From Clostridiales bacterium (GTDB lineage: Bacteria > Bacillota > Clostridia > Oscillospirales > Oscillospiraceae): a DNA stretch of 11,831 nt. Location of the stretch: the NCBI GenBank assembly GCA_021201515.1, contig JAJQET010000240.1:1-11831 (forward strand), read 5' to 3'. Below the pieces are notes generated by a model, which saw only the letters and a program-made list of their open reading frames with translations, was not told the DNA's origin and searched no databases. Shown here in pieces: positions 1 to 9,690 of the stretch; within the stretch, counting starts at the first letter, position 1; each line of letters starts with the position of its first letter. Both the position numbers and the translations under genes were made by a program.

Positions 1-92
1 ACAACCGCCCCATCGACGGGAAGGTCTACATTGACGACGCCATGAAGGCCAGCATGGAAGCCTATTTGGCGCAGTACGGCGCAAAGGCGTAA
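1..92 (+). CDS. C-terminal end of an unidentified protein (partial)
   Basis: An open frame enters from the left edge and ends at a TAA at 90-92. Only the last 29 full codons are visible; they end in a hydrophilic, probably helical tail (MKASMEAYLAQYGAKA). Codon use matches the following genes. No family can be recognised from so short a piece. The stop lies 44 bp before the uvrB start and no clear promoter is seen in that gap, so read-through into uvrB is possible. Confidence 0.5.
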   Translation, partial: NRPIDGKVYIDDAMKASMEAYLAQYGAKA

Positions 93-136
93 GCCGTCCG
101 CGCACCCACGCAGTTCACCACGGGAGGTGAATCCCC

Positions 137-2107
137 TTGCCCCTTTTCAAAGTACACGCCCCCTTTGAACCCTCCGGCGACCAGCCGGAGGCCATTGCCG
201 CCCTGGCCCAGGGGGTGGAGCTGGGGCTGGATGAGCAGACCCTGCTGGGGGTCACTGGCTCCGGCAAGACCTTTACCATGGCCAAGGTCATTGAGCAGGT
301 GCAGCGCCCCACCCTGGTGCTGGCCCACAACAAGACCCTGGCCGCCCAGCTCTGTGCGGAGTTCAAGGAGTTCTTCCCGGAGAACGCGGTGGAGTACTTC
401 GTTTCCTACTACGACTACTATCAGCCGGAGGCCTACATTCCCCACACCGACACCTTCATTGAGAAGGACGCCAGCGTCAACGATGAGATTGACCGGCTCC
501 GCTCCTCCGCCACCTCTGCCCTGTTTGAGCGGGAGGATGTAATCGTGGTGGCCTCCGTCTCCTGCATCTACGGCCTGGGCGACCCCATCGACTACAAGAA
601 CATGGTCATCAGCCTCCGCACCGGCATGGAATATGACCGGGACGCCCTGCTGAGCAAGCTCATCGAAATTCGCTATGAGCGCAACGACATCGCCTTTGAC
701 CGGAATATGTTCCGCGTCCGGGGGGACACGGTGGAGATTTTCCCGGTGTACGCCAGGGACCACGCCATCCGCGTGGAGTTCTGGGGGAACGAAATCGACC
801 GCATCAGCGAAGTCAACGTGGTCACCGGCGCCCCCACCCGCATCCTGAACCATGTGGCCATCTACCCCGCCAGCCACTACGTCACCTCCAAGAAGAAGCT
901 GGACAGGGCGCTGGTGGAAATCGAAAAGGAGATGTGGGAGCGGGTGGCCTTTTTCGAGGCCCAGGGCAAGGCGGTGGAGGCCCAGCGCATCCGCCAGCGC
1001 ACCCAGTACGACATGGAGATGATTCGGGAGCTGGGCTACTGCCAGGGCATCGAGAACTATTCCCGGGTGATTTCCGACCGGCCTGTAGGCTCCCCGCCGC
1101 TGACGCTGCTGGACTATTTCCCGAAGGATTTTCTGATGTTCATTGACGAGAGCCACGTCACCCTCCCCCAGGTGCGGGCCATGTACAACGGCGACCATCA
1201 GCGGAAAACCACCCTGGTGGACTACGGCTTCCGCCTGCCCTGCGCCTATGACAACCGCCCCCTGAAATTTGACGAGTTTGAGGCGCGCATCAATCAGGTG
1301 ATATACGTCTCCGCCACCCCCGGCAGGTACGAGCAGGAGCGCTCCGGCCAGGTGGTGGAGCAGCTCATCAGGCCCACCGGCCTGCTGGACCCGGAAATCG
1401 AGGTGCGCCCGGTGGAGGGCCAGATTGACGATCTGATCGGGGAAATCAACCTGCGCATCGAGCGGAAGGAGCGGGTGCTGGTCACCACCCTGACCATCAA
1501 AATGGCGGAGGATCTGACGGAATGCCTCCGCTCCTCCGGCATCAAGGCAAAATATATGCACCACTCCATTGAGACCATTGAGCGGACAGAGATGATCCGC
1601 GACCTGCGGCTGGGCACCTTTGACGTGCTGGTGGGCATCAACCTGCTGCGGGAGGGGCTGGATATGCCGGAGGTCAGCCTGGTGGTCATTCTGGACGCGG
1701 ACAAGGAGGGCTTTCTGCGCTCCGGCACCTCCCTGATTCAGACCATCGGACGGGCCGCCCGGAACGCCCAGGGCAAGGTCATTCTCTACGCCGACACCGT
1801 CACCCCCTCCATGGCCTACGCCATGGACGAGACCGCCCGCCGCCGGGAGAAACAGGACGCCTACAACAAGGCCCACGGTATTGTTCCCAAAACCATCAGG
1901 AAGGATGTGCGGGAGCTGCTGGAGATCTCCAGGGCGGTGGAGGACACCGACGATTTCAGCGGCAAGCAGATGACCCAGGCCGAGATCAGGGCCGCCATCG
2001 ACCGTCTGGAAAAGCAGATGCGCAAGGCTGCCCAGCAGCTGGAGTTCGAACTGGCCGCCGCGCTGCGGGACCAGATCATCGAGCTGCGGGGAAAATTAAA
2101 GAAATGA
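137..2107 (+). CDS. uvrB: UvrB, excinuclease ABC subunit B
   Basis: UvrB is the DNA-damage verification helicase of nucleotide excision repair: UvrA loads it on the lesion and it then recruits UvrC. At 656 aa it has the normal length. The Walker A motif GVTGSGKT lies at residues 38-45. The tyrosine-rich beta-hairpin ([12 protein letters not shown], about 91-102) inserts between the strands at lesions. The DESH helicase motif II is at 337-340, the motif V/VI region ([22 protein letters not shown]) at about 500-543, and the C-terminal UVR coiled-coil domain that contacts UvrC at about 614-650. The start is a TTG at 137-139, chosen because GGGAGGTGA sits 7 nt upstream and the N-terminus [19 protein letters not shown] matches the family. 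The stop overlaps the start of the RAYT gene (ATGA, 2104-2107). uvrB and uvrA commonly lie side by side in Clostridia; here a mobile gene separates them. Confidence 0.98.
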   Translation: MPLFKVHAPFEPSGDQPEAIAALAQGVELGLDEQTLLGVTGSGKTFTMAKVIEQVQRPTLVLAHNKTLAAQLCAEFKEFFPENAVEYFVSYYDYYQPEAYIPHTDTFIEKDASVNDEIDRLRSSATSALFEREDVIVVASVSCIYGLGDPIDYKNMVISLRTGMEYDRDALLSKLIEIRYERNDIAFDRNMFRVRGDTVEIFPVYARDHAIRVEFWGNEIDRISEVNVVTGAPTRILNHVAIYPASHYVTSKKKLDRALVEIEKEMWERVAFFEAQGKAVEAQRIRQRTQYDMEMIRELGYCQGIENYSRVISDRPVGSPPLTLLDYFPKDFLMFIDESHVTLPQVRAMYNGDHQRKTTLVDYGFRLPCAYDNRPLKFDEFEARINQVIYVSATPGRYEQERSGQVVEQLIRPTGLLDPEIEVRPVEGQIDDLIGEINLRIERKERVLVTTLTIKMAEDLTECLRSSGIKAKYMHHSIETIERTEMIRDLRLGTFDVLVGINLLREGLDMPEVSLVVILDADKEGFLRSGTSLIQTIGRAARNAQGKVILYADTVTPSMAYAMDETARRREKQDAYNKAHGIVPKTIRKDVRELLEISRAVEDTDDFSGKQMTQAEIRAAIDRLEKQMRKAAQQLEFELAAALRDQIIELRGKLKK

Positions 2108-2257
2108 CGGAACAAGGTAATACATCACCGCCTATCCGTAAGAGTTTGCGATTGGACAGTTGGAATTATGCTGCAAAGAGTGCATATTTTATCACAATTT
2201 GCACGAGAAACAGGGAATGTATATTTTGGGAAAAGGAGCCTGCTCTCCCAAATCACC

Positions 2258-2280
2258 GTAGGGGCGCACAGTGTGCGCCC
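2258..2280 (+). repeat. GTAG-headed REP-like palindrome, inside RAYT (copy A)
   Basis: A GTAG tetranucleotide followed by G and a perfect 9-bp inverted repeat (GGGCGCACA / TGTGCGCCC, one central base, 2262-2280). Its exact reverse complement occurs at 2437-2459. A GTAG foot next to a hairpin is the hallmark of REP sequences handled by RAYT enzymes in Proteobacteria. Confidence 0.85.
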
Positions 2281-2436
2281 GCTGCTGCGGTTCCCTTAAA
2301 TGCTACCGGACGATTGGTGCGCTTTGCTATTCAACAAATCCCCTCTCATTATCCCACTGTATCGGTAGACCGTTTTGTCATCATGCCCAACCATATTCAC
2401 ATGATTTTATGGATACAGCAGGAGGAAACGTCAGCC

Positions 2437-2459
2437 GGGCGCACACTGTGCGCCCCTAC
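2437..2459 (-). repeat. GTAG-headed REP-like palindrome, inside RAYT (copy B, inverted)
   Basis: This is the exact 23-nt reverse complement of the copy at 2258-2280, ending in CCTAC. The two copies face each other across 156 bp that encode the HUH core of the transposase. The same CTAC end is followed, after 31 nt, by the GTAG of the next repeat pair. Confidence 0.85.
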
Positions 2460-2490
2460 TAGAGCGTGAAGCCTAAATCTTTGTCTTTTT

Positions 2491-2558
2491 GTAGGGGCGG
2501 CCCTTGGCCGCCCTGGGTAAGCAGGCGGTTTTTGCGGGCGGCCGAGGGCCGCCCCTAC
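2491..2558. repeat. 68-bp paired inverted REP-like element (copy 1, BIME-like)
   Basis: Two 23-nt palindromes in opposite orientation (2491-2513 and 2536-2558) surround a 22-nt spacer that includes AAGCAGGCGGTTT. Each unit starts GTAGGGGCGGCCC on its own strand and can fold alone; the two can also pair with each other as one long hairpin. By my count this copy matches the element at 6714-6781 at 61 of 68 positions. It lies between the two halves of the broken RAYT and supplies the TAG (2492) that closes the downstream frame. Confidence 0.9.
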
Positions 2559-2869
2559 ACACGCGGGTGCAAAAACAGAAACTATTTTCCTGCCTGAACA
2601 GCATCACGGGCAATTCCGGTGGCATTTTGCGATGGTTAAATGAAGTAAAGTTTTTGTTTTCACGGTCTACTACGGTTTCCAGGATTGTTAAGCAGCTAAA
2701 GGGAACCATTACAAAACAACTGGGCTATTCTGTCTGGCAAAGGTCTTTTTATGACCATATTCTGCGCAACGAGGACGACTATCTCCTCACAGTTCAATAT
2801 ATTGATGAAAACCCACTCAAATGGGAATTTGACCCCTGCCATCCCCCAACCGTCCAGCGGATTCCCTGA
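2504..2869 (+). pseudogene. RAYT / Y1-type transposase, C-terminal fragment with catalytic Tyr
   Basis: The second half of the RAYT lies in a different frame from the first. Transposase homology begins at about residue 55 (TTVSRIVKQLKGTITKQLG, near 2666) and continues through SVWQRSFYDHILRNEDDY to VQYIDENPLKW. The tyrosine of the YIxxNP motif (Y99, codon 2798-2800) corresponds to the catalytic Tyr of E. coli TnpA-REP (Y115 in DYIYINP). The first roughly 20 residues are just translation of a palindromic repeat pair (2491-2558). The next roughly 30 residues have no evident family match. The frame is closed upstream by a TAG at 2492, inside the repeat's GTAG. There is no plausible RBS at the TTG, so independent expression is doubtful. 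The stop is at 2867-2869 and the uvrA start follows 27 bp later. Confidence 0.8.
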
Positions 2870-2896
2870 ATTGAAAGCCAAGGAGCTTTACCATTC

Positions 2897-5734
<2,838 letters not shown>

Positions 5735-5737
5735 ATC

Positions 5738-6085
5738 ATGAATTATATGGAACAATTTCAGATGCAGCAAATCGGCCTGGCCTATGACGAGTTCCGGCCG
5801 GAGTTCGCCGCCAGGCTGTTCCCCGGCGGGCTGGAGGAGGCCGCAGGGCTGGCAAAGCGTCTGGCCCCCCTCCTCTTCCCCAACACGGACTGGGTGGCGG
5901 AGCACTACCAGACCTGTTTTCAGTTCTACAGCACCTACGCTCTGGACCGGCTGATGGGCTACAATGACAGCTATGCCGAGCAGGACTGCAAAAACAAGTT
6001 CATCGGCCTGTCCCCCCTGACGCTGCACTGCGCCGTGGAGCACTGTCAGGCCCAGCTCTGCCGGGCCTTCCCCACCCTGTCATAG
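5738..6085 (+). CDS. Unknown 115-aa protein, co-transcribed with uvrA
   Basis: I do not recognise this protein. The ATG is 3 bp after the uvrA stop, and GGGAG at the end of uvrA can act as the RBS, so co-transcription with uvrA is very likely. The product looks soluble: no signal peptide or membrane segment. It is mostly helical in character, with an aromatic stretch HYQTCFQFYSTYALDRLMGYNDSY (about residues 57-80; first and last parts are the most distinctive) and five cysteines (60, 84, 98, 103, 108). The cysteines cluster near the C-terminus but do not form a CxxC motif. Codon use fits the neighbours and the frame is clean, which supports a real gene. Its placement behind uvrA suggests nothing firm about function. 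Confidence 0.75.
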   Translation: MNYMEQFQMQQIGLAYDEFRPEFAARLFPGGLEEAAGLAKRLAPLLFPNTDWVAEHYQTCFQFYSTYALDRLMGYNDSYAEQDCKNKFIGLSPLTLHCAVEHCQAQLCRAFPTLS

Positions 6086-6152
6086 CGAAACCGCTCAAAA
6101 AGGCTGCTTTCTCCACGATTTCCCCACAACAGAAAGGAATGACTCCACACCT

Positions 6153-6653
6153 ATGATTGCTGCGCTCCAGGGCCTGTGGGCCTGGTTCACCTCCACCATC
6201 GCCGGTAAGGTGCTGATTTCCTGTTTCGTCTCCATGCTGCCGGTGGTGGAGCTGCGGGGAGGCATCCCCATCGCGGTGGGATTTGGCCTCGCGCCAAAGC
6301 TTGCCATCCCCATCTGCATCATCGGGAACTGCATCCCAATCATCCCCATTCTGGTGCTGTTCCAGCGGGTGCTGCGGTGGATGCGCCACCGGGGCGGCGT
6401 GGTGGGCCGCTTCGCCCTGTGGCTGGAGCGGCACTGCACGAGGCACCGGGACTTTCTGAACCGCTATGCCGGGGTCGCCCTGTTCGTCCTGACCGCCGTT
6501 CCCCTCCCCGGCACCGGGGCATGGACCGCCTCCATGCTGGCCGCTCTGGCCGGGGTGCGCATCCGCAACGCCGCCCCCGCCATCACTCTGGGGGTGCTTG
6601 CCGCCGGGGGCATTGTCAGCGTCGTCAGCTATGGGGTGGCGGCGATGTTTTAG
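6153..6653 (+). CDS. Small multidrug-export family membrane protein
   Basis: This 166-aa integral membrane protein fits the putative small multidrug export family (COG2426, Sm_multidrug_ex). The conserved features are LPVVELRGGIPIAVGFGL near residues 29-46, the IIGNCIPIIPILVLF helix (57-70), and the GVALFVLTAVPLPGTGAWTASMLAAL block (107-132). A final hydrophobic segment (about 143-165) ends at the membrane. The short loop between helices is rich in Arg and His (about 71-104). The family name implies export, but the substrate is not established and nothing here defines it. The ATG at 6153 is the only good start; AAAGGA at 6133-6138 is a distant (14 nt) RBS, so translation may be modest. It is downstream of the uvrA operon by 67 bp and followed by a 68-bp repeat. 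Confidence 0.88.
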   Translation: MIAALQGLWAWFTSTIAGKVLISCFVSMLPVVELRGGIPIAVGFGLAPKLAIPICIIGNCIPIIPILVLFQRVLRWMRHRGGVVGRFALWLERHCTRHRDFLNRYAGVALFVLTAVPLPGTGAWTASMLAALAGVRIRNAAPAITLGVLAAGGIVSVVSYGVAAMF

Positions 6654-6713
6654 AGAACCCCGAAACCGTTCTCAGCTTCTACAAGAGCGCAAACCCCGAA
6701 TCTTTACGTTTCT

Positions 6714-6781
6714 GTAGGGGCGGCCCTCGGCCGCCCGGGGCAAGCAGGCGGTTTCTTCGGGCGGCCAGGGGCCGCCCCTAC
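6714..6781. repeat. 68-bp paired inverted REP-like element (copy 2, intergenic)
   Basis: Same design as the element at 2491-2558: units at 6714-6736 and 6759-6781 in opposite orientation, each beginning GTAGGGGCGGCCC on its own strand, with AAGCAGGCGGTTT in the spacer; 61 of 68 positions match. Here the pairing extends 5 bp further out (TTTCT at 6709-6713 with AGAAA at 6782-6786). The 30 bp on the left (6684-6713) also resemble 2461-2490 (21 of 30 by my count). It lies in the 210-bp gap between the multidrug-export-family gene and the 106-aa gene; apart from it I see only a weak hairpin at 6653-6673 (GAGAAC/GTTCTC) without a T-run. Confidence 0.9.
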
Positions 6782-6863
6782 AGAAAAGGAAGCGTTAGCC
6801 TTCCCAATCTATTATGCGCAACCCTCCCCTAAAGTGCATAGGATACTCCGGGGGTGAGAATGA

Positions 6864-7184
6864 ATGCTGACTGCATTGCTGGCGCTGGGGGCGGCCTTTG
6901 GCCTGTGCTGCCTGGTGTGGATGATTTACGGCTGGCTGCTGCTGTCCGGGGGACGGGACTGTGCCGTCTCTGTCCGGCTCTCTGCCGCCGGGGACGGGGT
7001 AAAGGCAGAGGCCACGCTCCGGGCATTGGGGTGGCTGGCCGCCTCCGGCCTGCTGCGGGGCCGCATTGAGGTGACGGACGGCGGTCTGACGGAGGAAGGG
7101 CGGGCCCGCATGCTGCGGGCCGTCCGGGGGAAGCCCCACATATTGTTGATACGAAGGCTGCAGGAGGATTCGGAGCGCCATTGA
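6864..7184 (+). CDS. Unknown 106-aa protein with an N-terminal membrane anchor
   Basis: I do not recognise this protein. The ATG at 6864 is preceded by GGGGGTGAG (6850-6858) at 5 nt, which decides the start over the out-of-frame ATG at 6860. Residues 2-28 form one hydrophobic segment (containing C15 and C16), followed by RDCAVSVRLSAAGDG and a small hydrophilic domain with a repeated Leu-Gly pattern (ALGWLAASGLLRGRIEVTD, given here to residue 72). The chain ends in a charged tail. It would sit in the membrane with a roughly 75-residue domain, probably cytoplasmic by the positive-inside trend (Arg at 31), though this is weak. It is 33 bp upstream of recD2 and probably shares its transcript. Codon use is like the neighbours. 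Confidence 0.65.
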   Translation: MLTALLALGAAFGLCCLVWMIYGWLLLSGGRDCAVSVRLSAAGDGVKAEATLRALGWLAASGLLRGRIEVTDGGLTEEGRARMLRAVRGKPHILLIRRLQEDSERH

Positions 7185-7217
7185 ATCTCCCACGCGGCAT
7201 GAGGATGGTGAACGCAA

Positions 7218-9446
7218 ATGGCGAATACGGAACAGGAACAGCTGGAGGGCACCGTCTCCGCCGTGATTTTTCAGAATCAGGAGAACGGCTACTCCGTGCT
7301 GCGGCTGAAGCCCGGCCACGGGGAACCCGTAACGGTGGTGGGCGTCCTGCCGGGGGTCTGCACCGGGATGCGCCTGCTGCTGGAGGGCAGCTGGCAGAGC
7401 CATCCCAGCTATGGCCGCCAGTTCCGGGCAGAGCGGGGGGAGCAGCAGCTCCCCACCGAGACGGACGCCATTCTGGCCTACCTCTCCGCCGGGGTCATCA
7501 AGGGCATCGGCCCCAAGCTGGCCAAAACGCTGACCAGCGCCTTCGGCACCCGCACCTTTGAGGTGCTGGAATCCCATCCGGAAAAGCTGGCGGAAATCAA
7601 AGGGGTCTCCATGAAAAAGGCCAGGGCCATCCAGTCTGAATTTCTGCAAAAGGCGGGGATGCGCTCTCTGCTGGAGTTTCTCTCCCAGCACAGCCTGCCC
7701 GCCGGGCTGGCCCTGCCCCTGTGGCACGACTACGGGCCACGGGCCATTGAGATGGTGCAGGGCGACCCCTACCTTCTGGTAGACCCGGAATGGGGGGTGC
7801 GGTTCACCGACGCCGACCGCCTGGCGGCCCAGCTGGGCATTCGGGCGGACGACCCCCAGCGGGTGGAGGCGGGCATCCTCTACGCCCTGACCCACAACCT
7901 GGACGTGGGCCATGTGTTCCTGCCCAGGGACAAGCTGCTGCCGGTGGCCGCCCGGCTGCTCCGCAGCAGCGAGGGCACCCCCTCCCTGGAAACGCTGGAG
8001 GAGGCGTTGGAGGCGCTGCAGCTGCGGGGCGAAATCGTCATCGACGAAATCGCCGGGCTCACCGCCGTCTATCGGGCCGACCTCTACGAAGATGAGTGTT
8101 ACATCGCCCTGCGCCTGAAGGAGATGCTGGGGCAGGAACTGCTCCCCCCTGCCAACATAGAGCATCTGATCGACCAGGTGGAGCAGCGCCAGCATATCAC
8201 CTACGCCCCCCAGCAGCGGGAGGCTGTGCGCCTGGCGGCCCGAAGCCAGATCATGCTGCTCACCGGCGGCCCCGGCACCGGCAAAACCACCTCCCTGCGG
8301 GGGATTTTGGGTCTGTTTGAGGCCACCGGGGTGAAAACCGACCTGGCCGCCCCCACCGGCCGGGCCGCGAAACGGCTCAGCGACCTGTGCGGCGTGGAGG
8401 CCACTACCATCCACCGCCTGCTGGGGGCAGGCTACGACCCGGCCAGCGGGCAGCTGGCCTTCTCCAAGGATGAGGACGAGCCTCTGGCGGCGGACGCCGT
8501 CATTGTGGATGAGATGTCCATGGTGGACATCCCCCTGATGGCCTCTCTGCTGAAGGCGTTGAAGGGCGGCTGCCGCCTGGTGCTGGTGGGGGACCCGGAC
8601 CAGCTCCCCAGCGTGGGGCCGGGGCAGCTCTTTGACCATCTGATCCGCTCCGGGAAAATCCCCCTGGTGCGGCTGACGGAGATTTTTCGGCAGGCTCAGG
8701 AGTCCGCCATTGTCATGAACGCCCACGCAGTGGACCAGGGGCAGTGCCCCGACCTCCACAACCGTGGGAAGGACTTCTTCTTCCTCCGCAGGCCCGACCC
8801 GGAGCAGGCAGTGGAGACCATCGTGGACCTGTGCGTCCGGCGGCTGCCCCAGAACATGGGGATTCCCGCCGACCAGATTCAGGTTCTCTCCCCCACCCGA
8901 AAGTACGTCGCCGGAACCGGCAACCTGAACACCGCCCTCCAGGCGGCGCTGAATCCCCCCGCCCCGGACAAACGGGAAAAGCAGTACGGCGGCTTCACCT
9001 TCCGGGAGGGCGACCGGGTCATGCAGCTTCGGAACAACTACGACATCATGTGGCGGGAGCACCGGGGCAGCAAGGGCGGCATGGGCATCTTCAACGGGGA
9101 CATCGGCGTGATCGAATCCATTGACAGCCGCACCGAGTTGATGACCATCAACTTTGAGGGCCGTGTGGCGGAGTACACCTCCGATATGCTGTCCGAGCTG
9201 GAACCGGCCTACGCCATGACAGTACACAAGGCCCAGGGCAGCGAGTACCGGGCGGTGATTCTGGCCGCCGTCAACGGCGCCCCCAAGCTGCTGACCCGGG
9301 GCGTCCTCTACACCGCCATCACACGGGCGAAAGACCTGCTCATCATCGTGGGGGAGGAAGGGGTCATTGCCAAAATGGTGGCCAATGACCGGCAGACCCG
9401 ACGATACAGCGGCCTTCGGGCCAGGCTGATGGCGGAGGACGATTAA
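7218..9446 (+). CDS. recD2: RecD2-type superfamily 1B DNA helicase
   Basis: This is a 5'-3' DNA helicase of the RecD2 (YrrC) type, found in bacteria where RecD acts outside a RecBCD complex; it takes part in repair and replication-fork maintenance. Length is 742 aa. An N-terminal OB-like region (1-75) is followed by helix-hairpin-helix repeats (GVIKGIGPKLAKTL at 92-105, LAEIKGVSMKKARAI at 124-138). Then come the helicase motifs: Walker A GGPGTGKT 350-357, APTGRAAKRL 378-387, VDEMSMVD 430-437, GDPDQLPSVGPG 458-469, LTEIFRQ 486-492, the SH3-like part FREGDRVMQLRNNYD about 595-609, TVHKAQGSEY 668-677 and YTAITRAKDLL 698-708. The ATG at 7218 gives the family N-terminus (LEGTVSAVIFQNQENGYSVL). The RBS (AGG/GGTG, 7202-7209) is weak. 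It lies just behind the unknown anchored gene; the downstream gap carries the csoR promoter and a MITE. Confidence 0.96.
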   Translation: MANTEQEQLEGTVSAVIFQNQENGYSVLRLKPGHGEPVTVVGVLPGVCTGMRLLLEGSWQSHPSYGRQFRAERGEQQLPTETDAILAYLSAGVIKGIGPKLAKTLTSAFGTRTFEVLESHPEKLAEIKGVSMKKARAIQSEFLQKAGMRSLLEFLSQHSLPAGLALPLWHDYGPRAIEMVQGDPYLLVDPEWGVRFTDADRLAAQLGIRADDPQRVEAGILYALTHNLDVGHVFLPRDKLLPVAARLLRSSEGTPSLETLEEALEALQLRGEIVIDEIAGLTAVYRADLYEDECYIALRLKEMLGQELLPPANIEHLIDQVEQRQHITYAPQQREAVRLAARSQIMLLTGGPGTGKTTSLRGILGLFEATGVKTDLAAPTGRAAKRLSDLCGVEATTIHRLLGAGYDPASGQLAFSKDEDEPLAADAVIVDEMSMVDIPLMASLLKALKGGCRLVLVGDPDQLPSVGPGQLFDHLIRSGKIPLVRLTEIFRQAQESAIVMNAHAVDQGQCPDLHNRGKDFFFLRRPDPEQAVETIVDLCVRRLPQNMGIPADQIQVLSPTRKYVAGTGNLNTALQAALNPPAPDKREKQYGGFTFREGDRVMQLRNNYDIMWREHRGSKGGMGIFNGDIGVIESIDSRTELMTINFEGRVAEYTSDMLSELEPAYAMTVHKAQGSEYRAVILAAVNGAPKLLTRGVLYTAITRAKDLLIIVGEEGVIAKMVANDRQTRRYSGLRARLMAEDD

Positions 9447-9457
9447 GCGGGCGGCAT

Positions 9458-9469
9458 CCCCCACCGGGG
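9458..9469. promoter_or_regulatory. C-tract/G-tract dyad upstream of csoR promoter (possible operator)
   Basis: CCCC-ACC-GGGG lies directly before the csoR -35 box. CsoR-family operators are pseudo-palindromes built of G/C tracts, so autoregulation here is conceivable. It is short and in a GC-rich genome, so it may be chance. Confidence 0.25.
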
Positions 9470-9470
9470 C

Positions 9471-9498
9471 TTGCAAACTCCGCCGTTTCTGGTAAAAT
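9471..9498 (+). promoter_or_regulatory. Sigma-70/SigA-type promoter of csoR, abutted by the MITE
   Basis: TTGCAA (9471-9476), a 16-bp spacer, then TAAAAT (9493-9498), starting 25 bp after the recD2 stop. Transcription would start near 9505, inside the MITE whose left end is 9501. Removing the MITE and one TAA would place this promoter about 25-30 bp from the csoR RBS, a normal arrangement. Confidence 0.6.
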
Positions 9499-9500
9499 AA

Positions 9501-9659
9501 AGGAACCTCTGAATAAATGAACGAGAGCGGATTGCGAGGAAATTTGCGTCAGAAAAAGGCGCAAAAGCGCAGGAATCCTGACGGATTTCAAGATTTTGCA
9601 ACGCATTTATGGCGCAAATTTACCGCAAGGCGCCGAAGTGCATTTGTTCAGAGGTTCCT
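9501..9659. mobile_element. 159-bp MITE-like element with long terminal inverted repeats
   Basis: The ends AGGAACCTCTGAA (9501) and TTCAGAGGTTCCT (ending 9659) are perfect inverted repeats; the match continues as AATAAATG versus AACAAATG with one mismatch, and resumes internally (GAAATTTGCG on the left against GGTAAATTTGCG read from the right). A small palindrome CAGGAATCCTG (9570-9580) is near the centre, so the whole element can fold into one long imperfect hairpin. TAA flanks both ends (9498-9500 and 9660-9662), fitting a 3-bp target duplication. It has no transposase, so it would be moved in trans. A TNA-type target and CTCTG-containing ends recall the IS5/IS1031 group, but that is from memory and unproven. 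Confidence 0.82.
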
Positions 9660-9690
9660 TAAGCGGCAAACCATACCGGGAGGTGCTGAA

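Larger units (their letters stand above)
2104..2469 (+). pseudogene. RAYT / Y1-type transposase, N-terminal fragment with HUH motif
   Basis: This 121-aa frame resembles the N-terminal half of REP-associated tyrosine transposases (IS200-like Y1 family, Transposase_17). It has the usual beta-strand AYFITICTRNRE (about 27-38) and the metal-binding HUH motif in VIMPNHIHMILWI, with H97 and H99. Two exact inverted copies of a 23-nt palindrome lie inside it. The first, at 2258-2280, is read in frame as HRRGAQCAP; the second, at 2437-2459, is read as GRTLCAPT just before the stop. The catalytic tyrosine half is missing here and appears downstream in another frame, so I call the gene broken. Its ATG overlaps the uvrB TGA, which would allow translational coupling. 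The piece is visibly more AT-rich than uvrB and uvrA, consistent with acquisition. An alternative is a short HUH protein that is still made, but that would lack the nucleophile. Confidence 0.82.

Noticed and set aside
62..1876. Long minus-strand open frame (604 codons) opposite uvrB
   Set aside because: It is a shadow of uvrB caused by GC-rich third codon positions; its product is low-complexity (G/V/H/Q/L rich) and has no motif.
2258..2558. Palindromic repeats as a CRISPR array
   Set aside because: The units alternate orientation, spacers have unequal length (156, 31 and 22 nt), and no cas gene is present; REP/BIME-like organisation fits better.
6714..6781. 68-bp palindrome pair as an intrinsic terminator for the multidrug-export-family gene
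   Set aside because: No U-run follows the hairpin (AGAAAAGG) and the same element occurs inside the RAYT gene, so it is a mobile repeat; it might still terminate incidentally.
6795..9476. Very long minus-strand open frame (893 codons) opposite recD2
   Set aside because: Same codon-bias shadow; the opposite strand encodes all helicase motifs in order.
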